Origin: Caulobacter sp. SLTY
GTDB taxonomy: Bacteria; Pseudomonadota; Alphaproteobacteria; Caulobacterales; Caulobacteraceae
NCBI RefSeq assembly: GCF_009905535.1
Contig: NZ_JAAALA010000003.1
Coordinates: forward strand, 62,001 to 126,000
DNA length: 64,000 nucleotides
Direction of reading: 5' to 3'
The position numbers and the translations under genes are program-made. Below are positions 17,162 to 25,088 of this stretch, piece after piece (within the stretch, counting starts at the first letter, position 1; each line of letters starts with the position of its first letter). The notes beneath the pieces are model-generated. The model searched no databases. It had not been told where the DNA came from and saw nothing but the letters and a program-made list of their open reading frames with translations.

Positions 17162-18049
17162 ATGAATACCTTTACGAAAAAGGTCCTGGCCGCGGCGCTG
17201 GCAGTGTCGCTTGGCCTGCTGGCCGGCCCGGCCTTGGCGCAGGATTTCGACACCGGCGGCAAGCTGCTGCTCACCGGCGGGGTCAGCACCATCGAGGGCG
17301 CCGGAGGCGGCGGCCTGGCGACCTGGGCGACGACCACCGGCTATGCGACCGAGGACGGCATCGGGGCCAACGTCCACGCCACCTATGTCAGCCTGCCCGA
17401 TTTCGAATTCCGCACCGCCGGGGTGGCGGTGGGGCTGTTCGACCGGGTCGAGATCTCCCTGGCGCGGCAGGAGTTCGACACCGGGGCGACCGGCGCCAAG
17501 CTCGGCCTCGGCAAGGGGTTCACCTTCACCCAGGACGTGGTCGGGGTGAAGGTCGTGATCGTCGGGGACGCGGTCTATGACCAGGACCGCTGGCTGCCGC
17601 AGATTGCCATCGGCGCCCAGTACAAGACCAACGACCAGGGCGCGATCGTCGCGGCGATCGGCGGCAAGGACGACAGCGGCGTCGACTACTATGTGGCCGC
17701 CACCAAGGTGCTGCTGGACCGCAGCCTGGTGGTCAACGGCACGGTGCGGATGACCCGTGCCAACCAGACCGGACTGCTGGGCTTCGGCGGACCGAACGAG
17801 GACGGCTACACGCCTCAGTTCGAGGGCTCGGTCGCCTGGCTGGCGACCAAGCGCCTGGCCTTCGGGGCCGAGTACCGCACCAAGCCGGAGAACCTGGGCT
17901 TCGCCGGCGAGGACGACTGGGCCGACATCTTCGTGGCCTACGCCTTCAACAAGCACCTCTCCGTCACCGCCGCCTATGTGGACCTTGGCGATATCGCCAC
18001 CTTCAAGGATCAGCGCGGTTTCTACATCTCCCTCCAGGCCGGATTCTGA
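17162..18049 (+). CDS. DUF3034 family exported protein, probable outer-membrane barrel, 295 aa
   Basis: A signal peptide (VLAAALAVSLGLLAGPALAQ) precedes DTGGKLLLTGGVSTIEGAGGG, which is characteristic of DUF3034. The rest alternates in beta-strand fashion and ends FYISLQAGF with a terminal Phe, so an outer-membrane barrel is likely. Function unknown. ATG at 17162 is preferred; a TTG directly precedes it. It is divergent from the cupredoxin/EAL pair and is followed 4 bp later by the exported haemoglobin, an arrangement that looks like one functional locus. Confidence 0.82.
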   Translation: MNTFTKKVLAAALAVSLGLLAGPALAQDFDTGGKLLLTGGVSTIEGAGGGGLATWATTTGYATEDGIGANVHATYVSLPDFEFRTAGVAVGLFDRVEISLARQEFDTGATGAKLGLGKGFTFTQDVVGVKVVIVGDAVYDQDRWLPQIAIGAQYKTNDQGAIVAAIGGKDDSGVDYYVAATKVLLDRSLVVNGTVRMTRANQTGLLGFGGPNEDGYTPQFEGSVAWLATKRLAFGAEYRTKPENLGFAGEDDWADIFVAYAFNKHLSVTAAYVDLGDIATFKDQRGFYISLQAGF

Positions 18050-18053
18050 CCCG

Positions 18054-18572
18054 ATGAGACGCGCCGTTCCATTCGCCGCCGCCCTGATGCTGATCGCCAA
18101 CGCGGCGGTCGCCCAGGAAACTACCGGACCGCAGCCTTGGGCCATGCCGGGGGAAGAGACGGTCGATCCCTACACCGTCTCCGACGCCAACGCCGGGACA
18201 GGTCCGATCACCGATCCCAAGGTGTTCGCGGCCTTCAATGGCCGTGAAGGGGTGGCGCGGATCGTCGCCACGACCCTGGACCTGGCTTATGCGGACGCGC
18301 GGATCGGGCCGATCTTCAAGCCGTTCGAGCGGGCGCGGGTCGAGCGGACCCTGACCGAACACTTCTGCTACGTGCTGGGCGGCGGCTGCGCCTACACCGG
18401 CCGCGACATGAACGCCTCGCACAAGGACATGGGGGTCAAGGCGGCGGACATGGGCCGGCTGGTCGAGCTGCTGCAGATCGCCATGGACAAGGAGGGGGTG
18501 CCCTTCGCCATGCAGAACCGCTTCCTGGCCAAGCTGGCCCCGATGAAGCGGGACGTGATCCAGAAGAAGTAG
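18054..18572 (+). CDS. Group 1 truncated haemoglobin with signal peptide, 172 aa
   Basis: Residues 1-20 form a signal peptide ending AVAQ, which is unusual because most truncated haemoglobins are cytoplasmic. The globin part has EGVARIVATTLDL, FCYVLGGGCAYTGRDM and the proximal-His motif ASHKDMG (His123), all typical of group 1. It would bind haem and O2 or NO in the periplasm. It lies 4 bp after the DUF3034 gene. Its stop lies 3 bp from the stop of the opposite-strand hotdog gene. Confidence 0.85.
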   Translation: MRRAVPFAAALMLIANAAVAQETTGPQPWAMPGEETVDPYTVSDANAGTGPITDPKVFAAFNGREGVARIVATTLDLAYADARIGPIFKPFERARVERTLTEHFCYVLGGGCAYTGRDMNASHKDMGVKAADMGRLVELLQIAMDKEGVPFAMQNRFLAKLAPMKRDVIQKK

Positions 18573-18575
18573 GGT

Positions 18576-19016
18576 TCAGGCGCGTTCCAACGCGACCATC
18601 AGCTCGCCCATGACCAGCACCTGACCGTCGCCGGTCACGGTGATGGCGTACTGCAGCGCCGCCCCGGTGGCGGCCAGCTGTTCGGCCCGGACCTCAAGCT
18701 CGCCCTCCACCAGATCCAGCCGATCGCGGGTCCAGGTCAGATTGTTGATCACCGCCAGAAAGCCGCGCCGGGGCTCGCGCTCGATGCCGGTCAGCTTGGC
18801 ATGCAGGGCGACCGCCTGTGCGGCGTATTCGGCCGCCGCGCTGGCCGGCAGGATGCCGTCCCGCCGCAGGGGATTGACCGGATCGCGATGATTGACCGCC
18901 CGACAGGCGATCCAGGCGCGGTCACCGCCGATCACGGAGTCCAGCAGGATCATCGCCCCGGCGTGGGGGATTTCCCCGGCGATCGCGGCCTTGTCCATCG
19001 GCGGGAGGTTCGACAT
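18576..19016 (-). CDS. Hotdog-fold 3-hydroxyacyl-ACP dehydratase (ApeP-like), 146 aa
   Basis: The protein reads IPHAGAMILLDSVIGGD, then PVNPLRRDGILPASAAAEYAAQ, which places the catalytic-region His (HAGAM) and an Ala-rich helix as in aryl-polyene dehydratases of the ApeP type rather than housekeeping FabZ. Expected reaction: dehydration of 3-hydroxyacyl-ACP to enoyl-ACP during polyene chain building. It is divergent, only 42 bp between starts, from a second hotdog gene that leads the dar-like operon. ATG at 19016 is used; an in-frame ATG six codons in is possible, and neither has a strong ribosome-binding site. Confidence 0.75.
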   Translation of the reverse strand: MSNLPPMDKAAIAGEIPHAGAMILLDSVIGGDRAWIACRAVNHRDPVNPLRRDGILPASAAAEYAAQAVALHAKLTGIEREPRRGFLAVINNLTWTRDRLDLVEGELEVRAEQLAATGAALQYAITVTGDGQVLVMGELMVALERA

Positions 19017-19058
19017 CTGCGGATTCACAGGCAAAGAAGGGAGACTGATTCCGCGCGG

Positions 19059-19361
19059 ATGCTGATGACTTCCACCTTCACGATCAAGCCCGACCACCCG
19101 GCCCTGCCCGGCCACTTCCCCGGACACCCCGTCGTGCCGGGGGTGGTAGTCATCGACCATTTGATCCGGTCCTTGGGCGAGGCTCACCCGGATCGCACCT
19201 GCGTCGGCGTGCGGCGGATGAAGTTCCTGCGCCAGCTGCTGCCCGGCGAATCGGTCGATGTGGTGTTCGGCGAGGCCAAGGCCGACAGCATCACGGTCAA
19301 GGCCCAGGTCGCGGGCGAGCCCCTGATTGAAGGCCGGCTGAACCTCGCCCTTCAATCGTAG
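19059..19361 (+). CDS. FabZ-like hotdog dehydratase (ApeI-like), 100 aa
   Basis: The short hotdog carries HPALPGHFPGHPVVPGVVVIDHL, where HFPG is the FabZ/ApeI active-site loop. At about 100 residues it is shorter than FabZ (about 150). The start is ATG at 19059 or 19065; AAGGGAGA lies 14 or more bases upstream, which is longer than ideal. With the divergent ApeP-like protein it would provide dehydratase activity for the polyene chain of the cluster. First gene of the plus-strand part of the dar-like cluster. Confidence 0.72.
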   Translation: MLMTSTFTIKPDHPALPGHFPGHPVVPGVVVIDHLIRSLGEAHPDRTCVGVRRMKFLRQLLPGESVDVVFGEAKADSITVKAQVAGEPLIEGRLNLALQS

Positions 19362-19509
19362 CGTTTACGGTGAGCATCTGTGAGGCGTCCGCGCCGCGCC
19401 CTGCCGAAACCGTCCGCTAACCGCCGAAATTCGCTTGGCGTTTCGTTGCCAGACGCCGTCCACTTCGCCTATGGGATGAAGCAGTGCGTTGAGGGGGAAT
19501 GTCACGGCG

Positions 19510-20460
19510 ATGAAGCGTGTGCTCGTCGTTCACTATTCACAGACCGGCCAGTTGAGCGACATCCTGCGCTCGACCGTGGCCCCGCTTGAGGCAAGCCCGG
19601 ACATCGAGGTGACCTGGCTGCCGATCGAGCCAGCGACCCCCTATCCCTTCCCCTGGCCGGCCGGTTTCTTTTTCAACACCTTCCCTGAGACGGTCTATGA
19701 GGACGTAGACCCGATCAAGCCGATTGCAATGCCGGCCGACACCGATTTCGACCTGGTGATCCTGGGCTATTCGGTGTGGTTCCTGTCGCCGTCCAAGCCG
19801 ATCACCGCCTTCCTGCAGAGCACGGAGGCCAAGACCCTGCTGGCCGGCAAGCCGGTGATCACCGTGATCGGCTGCCGCAACATGTGGTTGTCGGCTCAGG
19901 AGCGGATGAAGGATCAGTTGTCGGCCCTGGGCGCCCATCTGATCGACAACGTGGTGCTGACCGACAGCGCCCACAGCGCCTTCACCTTCATCTCCACCCC
20001 GGCCTGGATGCTGACCGGCCACAAGGGTCCTTTCCTGGGCGGCGTGGTGCCGGAGGCCGGGGTCAGCGCTGAAGATATCGCCGGCTGCCGCCGGTTCGGC
20101 GAGGCCATTGCGGCCAAACTGCCGACCCGCGAGCGGGGCGATACCTCGCCCATGCTGAGCGGCCTGGGCGCCGTCTCCATCTTCGAGGGCCTGATGAGTT
20201 CGGAGAAGGTGGCCCGCAAGAGCTTCCTGATCTGGGGCCGGCTTCTGCGCGCCTGCGGCAAGCCGGGCAATCCGTTGCGCGGCGCGGTGCTGGTGATCTA
20301 CGTCGCCTTCCTGTTCACCCTGATCTGCACCGTGGTGCCGCTGCTGGCGGTCATCAAGAGCCTGATCAAACCCCTGGCGCGGGAGCGTATCGCCCGTCAG
20401 CGCGCCTATTACGCCGAGCCCTCGGGCGAAGGCCGCGCCCTGCTGGGAGCCGCAGAATGA
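19510..20460 (+). CDS. darA: DarA-like dialkylresorcinol-forming enzyme (flexirubin cluster type), 316 aa
   Basis: The sequence follows the DarA family of flexirubin and dialkylresorcinol clusters closely: a flavodoxin-like VLVVHYSQTGQLSDI, then YPFPWPAGFFF, ILGYSVWFLSPSKPITAFL and PVITVIGCRNMWLSAQERMK. A hydrophobic segment lies near the C-terminus (VLVIYVAFLFTLICTVVPLL), so it is probably membrane-anchored. DarA with DarB forms 2,5-dialkylresorcinols by joining and aromatising two ketoacyl chains. ATG at 19510 is preceded by GAGGGGGA at 19491-19498. It overlaps darB by ATGA. Confidence 0.85.
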   Translation: MKRVLVVHYSQTGQLSDILRSTVAPLEASPDIEVTWLPIEPATPYPFPWPAGFFFNTFPETVYEDVDPIKPIAMPADTDFDLVILGYSVWFLSPSKPITAFLQSTEAKTLLAGKPVITVIGCRNMWLSAQERMKDQLSALGAHLIDNVVLTDSAHSAFTFISTPAWMLTGHKGPFLGGVVPEAGVSAEDIAGCRRFGEAIAAKLPTRERGDTSPMLSGLGAVSIFEGLMSSEKVARKSFLIWGRLLRACGKPGNPLRGAVLVIYVAFLFTLICTVVPLLAVIKSLIKPLARERIARQRAYYAEPSGEGRALLGAAE

Positions 20461-21605
20461 CTGTTCGTAGCGTTTACATCACCGGCACCGCCAGCTTCCT
20501 GCCGGGCCAACCCGTGCTCAACGACGAGATGGAATCGGTGCTGGGCCAAGCCGGAGACCGGCCCAGCCGCGCCCGCCGCACCATCCTGCGCAGTAACGGG
20601 ATCAAGAGCCGCCACTACGCCATCGATCCGGCGACCGGAAAGGCGACGCACAACAATGCCCAGCTGACCGCCGCGGCGGTGAAGAAGCTGGACCAGACCA
20701 TCGGCCTGCCGCCCATCGACGTGCTCGCCTGCGGCACCTCCATCCCCGACCAGGTGATGCCCAACCATGCGGCCATGGTGCAGGGCGAACTTGGCCTGCC
20801 GGCCTGTGAGGTGATGGCCACCAGCGGGGTCTGTCTCTCGGGCGTCACCGCCCTGAAGTACGCCTATGTGACCGTGGCCGGCGGCCTGCACAGCACGGCG
20901 GTGGCCACCGGGTCGGACTGCCCCTCACCGGTGCTGAGCGCTTCCAACTTCAGCGCCGAGATCGACGCCAAGGTCGAGGCCCTGGAAAAGAGCCCGGAGA
21001 TCGCCTTCGAGAAGGACTTCCTGCGCTGGATGCTCAGCGACGGGGCCGGCGCCTTCCTGTTGCAGGACAAGCCCCGCGAGGGCGCCACCAACCTGCGCAT
21101 CGACTGGATCGAGACCTTCTCCTACGCCGGGGAGATGGAGACCTGCATGTACGCCGGCGCCTCCAAGAACGAGGACGGCAGCGTCACCGGCTGGACCGCC
21201 ATGACCCCCCGGGAGCGGGAGACCGACAGCGTCTTCTCGATCAAGCAGGACGTGCGGCTGCTGAACGAAAACGTCATCCACTACACGGTGGAAAAGCCCC
21301 TGCCCGGCATCGTGCAGAAGTACCAGCTGCGGCCCGACGACATCGACTATTTCCTGCCGCACTATTCGAGCGAGTACTTCCGCGACAAGGTCTACGCCGG
21401 GCTGCTGAACGCCGGGTTCGACGTGCCGCAGGACCGTTGGTTCACCAACCTGACCACCCGGGGCAACACCGGGGCGGCCTCGATCTACATCATGATCGAC
21501 GAACTGGCCCAGAGCGGCGACCTGACGCCCGGCCAGCGACTGCTGTGCTGGATCCCCGAGAGCGGCCGGTTCTCGAGCGGCTTCATGCATCTGACGGTGG
21601 CATAA
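20457..21605 (+). CDS. darB: DarB-like beta-ketoacyl-ACP synthase III, 382 aa
   Basis: This is a KAS III thiolase-fold enzyme with catalytic Cys126 (ATSGVCLSG), His in FLPHYSSEYF and Asn in NTGAASIY. The intact long inserts (FEKDFLRWMLSDGAGAFLLQDK; ETCMYAGASKNEDGS) are those of DarB from flexirubin and dialkylresorcinol pathways rather than FabH. The reaction in characterised systems is condensation of an acyl thioester with a beta-ketoacyl thioester on the way to the resorcinol ring. It overlaps darA (ATGA) and is followed 10 bp later by a cluster-specific gene. Confidence 0.88.
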   Translation: MTVRSVYITGTASFLPGQPVLNDEMESVLGQAGDRPSRARRTILRSNGIKSRHYAIDPATGKATHNNAQLTAAAVKKLDQTIGLPPIDVLACGTSIPDQVMPNHAAMVQGELGLPACEVMATSGVCLSGVTALKYAYVTVAGGLHSTAVATGSDCPSPVLSASNFSAEIDAKVEALEKSPEIAFEKDFLRWMLSDGAGAFLLQDKPREGATNLRIDWIETFSYAGEMETCMYAGASKNEDGSVTGWTAMTPRERETDSVFSIKQDVRLLNENVIHYTVEKPLPGIVQKYQLRPDDIDYFLPHYSSEYFRDKVYAGLLNAGFDVPQDRWFTNLTTRGNTGAASIYIMIDELAQSGDLTPGQRLLCWIPESGRFSSGFMHLTVA

Positions 21606-21615
21606 GAGGCCTTCC

Positions 21616-22029
21616 ATGAAGAAGGACGAGGTTCCCCAGGAGACCGCCCGCACCTACGGCGGGGTCAAGAAGCTGCTCTATGCGGTGGATGAGGCCGGGG
21701 AATACACCGGGGTAAACTCGGCCGGCTGGGAGCCGGAAACCTTCGCCACCGTCCAGGCGGTGGATGAGCTGAACCGCCTGCGCGACGAAGCTTTCGCCGA
21801 CGCCAAGGCCGGGCGGGTGAGCCCGCTGGTCTTCTGGATGTACGCCCGGCGGATGGAGCCGGCGACCCTGACCGCCACCACGGGCCTCTGGGCCTGGAGG
21901 GTGAAGCGCCATTTCAAGCCGGCCATCTTCGCCCGCCTGCCCGACCGCATCCTCGCCCGCTACGCCGAGGTGATGGACATCACGGTCGCGCAGCTGCGCG
22001 GCCTGCCCGCCGCCCCGGACGCCCAATGA
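21616..22029 (+). CDS. Flexirubin-cluster conserved protein of unknown function, 137 aa
   Basis: The protein starts VPQETARTYGGVKKLLYAVDEAGEY and has a mid-region SPLVFWMYARRMEPATLTATTG and RHFKP. From memory this family sits between darB and the BtrH-like gene in Bacteroidetes flexirubin clusters; no function is known. The C-terminus (ILARYAEVMDITVAQLRGLP) resembles a small helix-turn-helix. A GAGGCCTTCC stretch precedes the ATG. The stop overlaps the next start (ATGA). Confidence 0.7.
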   Translation: MKKDEVPQETARTYGGVKKLLYAVDEAGEYTGVNSAGWEPETFATVQAVDELNRLRDEAFADAKAGRVSPLVFWMYARRMEPATLTATTGLWAWRVKRHFKPAIFARLPDRILARYAEVMDITVAQLRGLPAAPDAQ

Positions 22030-23015
22030 CCGAGTTCACGCACCGACAGTCCGCCCACTGCGAAAGCGGCGTGGTGGCCAACATGGTCAGCGACGGGGGC
22101 CTGGGCCTGAGCGAGCCGATGGCGTTCGGCCTGAGCTCGGCGCTGACCTTCGCCTACATGCCGATCATCAAGATGGCCGGCATGCCGCTGATCGCCTACC
22201 GCATGCCGCCCGGCCACATCATCAAGGGGGTGGCCAAGCAGCTGGGCATGAGCTGGAAGCGCCAGACCTTCTCCGACCCGGACGCTGGCATGGCGGCGCT
22301 GGACGCCCAGCTCGAAAAGGGCCACGCCGTCGGCCTGCAGACCTGCATCTACTGGCTGCCCTACATGCCGGAGGACATGCGCTTCCACTTCAACGCCCAC
22401 AATCTGGTGGTCTACGGACGGGACGGGGACGACTACCTGGTCAGCGACCCGATCTTCGAAGGCGTGGTGCGTTGCGACTCCGCCTCCTTGCGTAAGGCGC
22501 GGTTCGCCAAGGGGGCCATGGCCGCCAAGGGGATGATGTACTATCCCGAAGGCACGCCCAAGGAGATCGACTTCGCCAAGGCCGTGCCCAAGGCGGTGCG
22601 GATGAACCGCCGGATCATGGTCGGCGCCCCGTTGCCGGTCATCGGGGTGAAGGGCATCCGGTTCCTCGGAAAGAACATCGGCAAGGTCGCCGCCCGGCCG
22701 GACGCCAATACCTACCTGCCGCAATACCTCGGCCACATCGTGCGCATGCAGGAAGAGATCGGCACCGGCGGCGCGGGCTTCCGCTTCCTCTACGCCAGCT
22801 TCCTGCAGGAGGCCGGCAAGAAGCTGTCCAACGACCGGCTGCTGCAGGCCTCGGCCGCCCTCACCGACGCGGGCGACAGCTGGCGCAAGTTCGCCCTGGT
22901 CGCCACCAAGATGGCGCGCGGGCGCCAGACGCTGGACGTCAAGGAACTGGACAACATCCTCAACGGCATCGCCGACAAGGAACTGGCCATGTGGCAGGGG
23001 CTGAAGGGGATTTAG
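22026..23015 (+). CDS. BtrH N-terminal domain protein (flexirubin cluster), 329 aa
   Basis: The N-terminus HRQSAHCESGVVANMVSD contains a Cys in the position of the BtrH acyltransferase nucleophile, with FHFNAHNLVVYGRDGDDYLVSDP supplying a His, the papain-like layout of BtrH. The C-terminal half (RMQEEIGTGGAGFRFLYASFL) is DUF4872-like. BtrH transfers acyl groups from an ACP in butirosin biosynthesis, so an acyl-ACP transfer or release step in the resorcinol pathway is reasonable but inferred. Last gene of the plus-strand operon; its stop shares four bases with the convergent hydrolase stop. Confidence 0.82.
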   Translation: MTEFTHRQSAHCESGVVANMVSDGGLGLSEPMAFGLSSALTFAYMPIIKMAGMPLIAYRMPPGHIIKGVAKQLGMSWKRQTFSDPDAGMAALDAQLEKGHAVGLQTCIYWLPYMPEDMRFHFNAHNLVVYGRDGDDYLVSDPIFEGVVRCDSASLRKARFAKGAMAAKGMMYYPEGTPKEIDFAKAVPKAVRMNRRIMVGAPLPVIGVKGIRFLGKNIGKVAARPDANTYLPQYLGHIVRMQEEIGTGGAGFRFLYASFLQEAGKKLSNDRLLQASAALTDAGDSWRKFALVATKMARGRQTLDVKELDNILNGIADKELAMWQGLKGI

Positions 23016-23845
23016 CGCCGCAGCCAGGTCTCGCCGGGACCGGCCGCCGTGTCGATGATCGCCTTGGCCTCGGCGCTGCCGAACAGCTGAGCCTCCAGGA
23101 AGGCCACCGAATAGCGCAGGCCGGCGTCGTAGGCGGGCTTGGGCTGGCCACCGACCAGGTCGTGAGCGGCGCCGGCGAAGGTGACGGCGTACTTGCCGCC
23201 GGCCGGAGAACTCTCGATCGGGAACAGATGGTCCCGCCAGTCGGTGACGAAGCCGGGCACCACGTCTTGGTCGCCGGTGATCACCATGGCCGGGACCTGC
23301 AGGCCGGCATAAGCCGGCGGGGCGATCAGCCCGGGGATCTTGCCAGGCGAGGACCAGCCCAGCACCGCCCGCACTGACGGATCGCGCAGCGGCGCCATGT
23401 AGGCCAGCGCCCCGCCCAGGCAGAGCCCGATCAGGGTCCCGAAGCTGTGGCCGACGGCGGCGACCGGCTGGCCTGGCCAGCGCTGGGCCGCCTCGCCGCT
23501 AACCGCCTTCATGTCGGCCAACCGGGCGATGAAGCCGGCTTGGGGATCGAATTTCTCGCGATCTGGATGACGCACGGAGTCGACGTGCAGCGGCGCGATG
23601 ACCGCCAGCCCGGCCGCCATCAGGACCTGGGCTATCGGATCGTACCGCTCCGGCCAGGAGCCGTGCCCGGTGGACAGCAGCACCACGCCACGCGGCTTGG
23701 CCGGCTCCCAGATGAACCGGCTGGTCGAACGGTCGGACGTGATCTGGAGCGGGCCGCCGGCGGTCGGGGCCGCCAGTCCAGCCGAGGCGATCAGAGGGGT
23801 AGCGAGGGCGCCGGCGAACAGGGCGCGGCGGGTCAGCTGGGTCAT
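23012..23845 (-). CDS. Exported alpha/beta hydrolase with Tat-type signal, 277 aa
   Basis: The N-terminus TRRALFAGALATPLIASAGLA is a twin-arginine-like signal followed by a cleavage region. The nucleophile elbow is GHSFG, and GDQDVVPG and AGAAHDL would supply Asp and His of the triad. It resembles dienelactone-hydrolase-type esterases; substrate unknown. It is the last gene of the seven-gene minus-strand operon that encodes the exporter and ketosynthases, so a role in trimming or releasing the exported product is possible. Confidence 0.75.
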   Translation of the reverse strand: MTQLTRRALFAGALATPLIASAGLAAPTAGGPLQITSDRSTSRFIWEPAKPRGVVLLSTGHGSWPERYDPIAQVLMAAGLAVIAPLHVDSVRHPDREKFDPQAGFIARLADMKAVSGEAAQRWPGQPVAAVGHSFGTLIGLCLGGALAYMAPLRDPSVRAVLGWSSPGKIPGLIAPPAYAGLQVPAMVITGDQDVVPGFVTDWRDHLFPIESSPAGGKYAVTFAGAAHDLVGGQPKPAYDAGLRYSVAFLEAQLFGSAEAKAIIDTAAGPGETWLRR

Positions 23846-23856
23846 GGGTACGCTTT

Positions 23857-24240
23857 CTACTGCTTCTTGCGGGCGGCCTTGGCGGCGACCGCCGCGTCAG
23901 CGATGGCGCGCGCCAGGCGGCCGATCAGATCGGCCGGAACCGGCGCGTCATAAGGAAACTTCAGCGTCCCCTTGCTGAACTCGTAGCCCGCCAGTTCGTC
24001 CCCGAACGCCTCTCTCACACTCTCTGTCACCGGATAGACGCTATAGTGGGTCTTCCAGCCGGCAAAGAAGGCGACCACGCCGGCGGCCGTGCGGTAGCCG
24101 GCGATCTGGTAGGAGATGACCTCTGTCGCCTCAGGCAGGGCCGCGCGGATGGCGGCGCGGACCTGTTCAAGGATGGGGCGGGAGGCCGCCGGCTGGGCGG
24201 CGATGTAGTCGCCGATGCTCTTGAAATCGGTCCTGGCCAT
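23857..24240 (-). CDS. DUF1801 (YdhG-like) family protein, 127 aa
   Basis: The protein has the DUF1801 pattern: IGDYIAAQPAASRPILEQVRAAIRAALPEATEVISYQIAGY, followed by VVAFFAGWKTHYSVYP and FSKGTLKFPYDAPVP. The family includes a Bacillus protein proposed as an iron chaperone; its general role is unclear. The start overlaps the stop of the ketosynthase-like gene (ATGA), which makes it part of the biosynthetic operon by position. Whether it takes part in the pathway is unknown. Confidence 0.85.
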   Translation of the reverse strand: MARTDFKSIGDYIAAQPAASRPILEQVRAAIRAALPEATEVISYQIAGYRTAAGVVAFFAGWKTHYSVYPVTESVREAFGDELAGYEFSKGTLKFPYDAPVPADLIGRLARAIADAAVAAKAARKKQ

Positions 24241-25088
24241 CAGGCCCTCACGGTGAAGGCGGCGTAGCGGCCCTCGTCGTCCGAGGCGATGTGGACCAGG
24301 CGCTCGCCGGGCGCGGCTTCGGCCAGGAAGGCGCCGGCGGCCCGGGCGGAACCGCTGTCGTGGTAGGGCTGGCCCATCAGGTAGTCGAACCGGCGGGTGA
24401 GGCTGGTCTCAGCCAGGTCGACCGGGGCGGCCAGCAGGGTGGTTTCGGGATCGAAATCCTGGGCGGCGATCCAGGCGAGCAGGTCGGCGCGGGTCGTGAA
24501 GAAGCGAGCGGCCTCAACGGCGGGCCCCTCGCCATCGGCGGTCAGCCAAAGCCAATGGGCCGCTTCGGCGATCGGGGCTCCGGGAGGCTGGCCCAGCCGT
24601 TTGCGGTGGGCGTCCAGCGGCGGGATGACGATATCAGCTGAACCGACCAGCGCGGATTTCACAACCCCGGTCTTCAGGTCGAGCACGGCCAGCTGAAGCG
24701 CGGCCTCGAAGCCGAAGCCTTTGGAACCCAGGCAGCTCGAGCGACCGGAAAGACCGAACTGCTTGGCGACATAGAAGCAGGCGGCGTTGCTGACCGTGTT
24801 GATGAAGCTGAGCGGCTTGGGCGGAAAGCCGTCGCGGAACAGGTGTTCGATCACTTCGACGGTGACCTCGAAGTCGCCGCTGCCGGTGGTGAAATAGACC
24901 GCCGTCTCCGGCGGCGGGGTCTGGCCGCCCAGGCAGCGGGCGGCTCCGATCAGGGCCAGGGAGATGAACCGGCCGATCCGGCGGACCGCCTGGCCCGTCG
25001 CTTCCTTGACCACAGGCTTGAGGTCGGTCAGGTCCCCCGACTCTTCCTGGAGGTAGCCACCGTGGCCTGCGATGCGGGCGTCAGTCAT
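24240..25088 (-). CDS. Ketosynthase-like chain-length-factor partner, 282 aa
   Basis: This is a shortened beta-ketoacyl synthase fold. Aligned by eye with the neighbouring ketosynthase through FGLSG / FGLRG, the active-site Cys position (NTAC) is occupied by Gly at about residue 124, and the two catalytic His motifs are absent. That is the pattern of chain-length factors, which pair with an active ketosynthase in aryl-polyene and type II polyketide systems. It overlaps the active ketosynthase gene by 8 bp and the DUF1801 gene by ATGA. Probably forms a heterodimer with the upstream-encoded enzyme. Confidence 0.78.
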   Translation of the reverse strand: MTDARIAGHGGYLQEESGDLTDLKPVVKEATGQAVRRIGRFISLALIGAARCLGGQTPPPETAVYFTTGSGDFEVTVEVIEHLFRDGFPPKPLSFINTVSNAACFYVAKQFGLSGRSSCLGSKGFGFEAALQLAVLDLKTGVVKSALVGSADIVIPPLDAHRKRLGQPPGAPIAEAAHWLWLTADGEGPAVEAARFFTTRADLLAWIAAQDFDPETTLLAAPVDLAETSLTRRFDYLMGQPYHDSGSARAAGAFLAEAAPGERLVHIASDDEGRYAAFTVRA

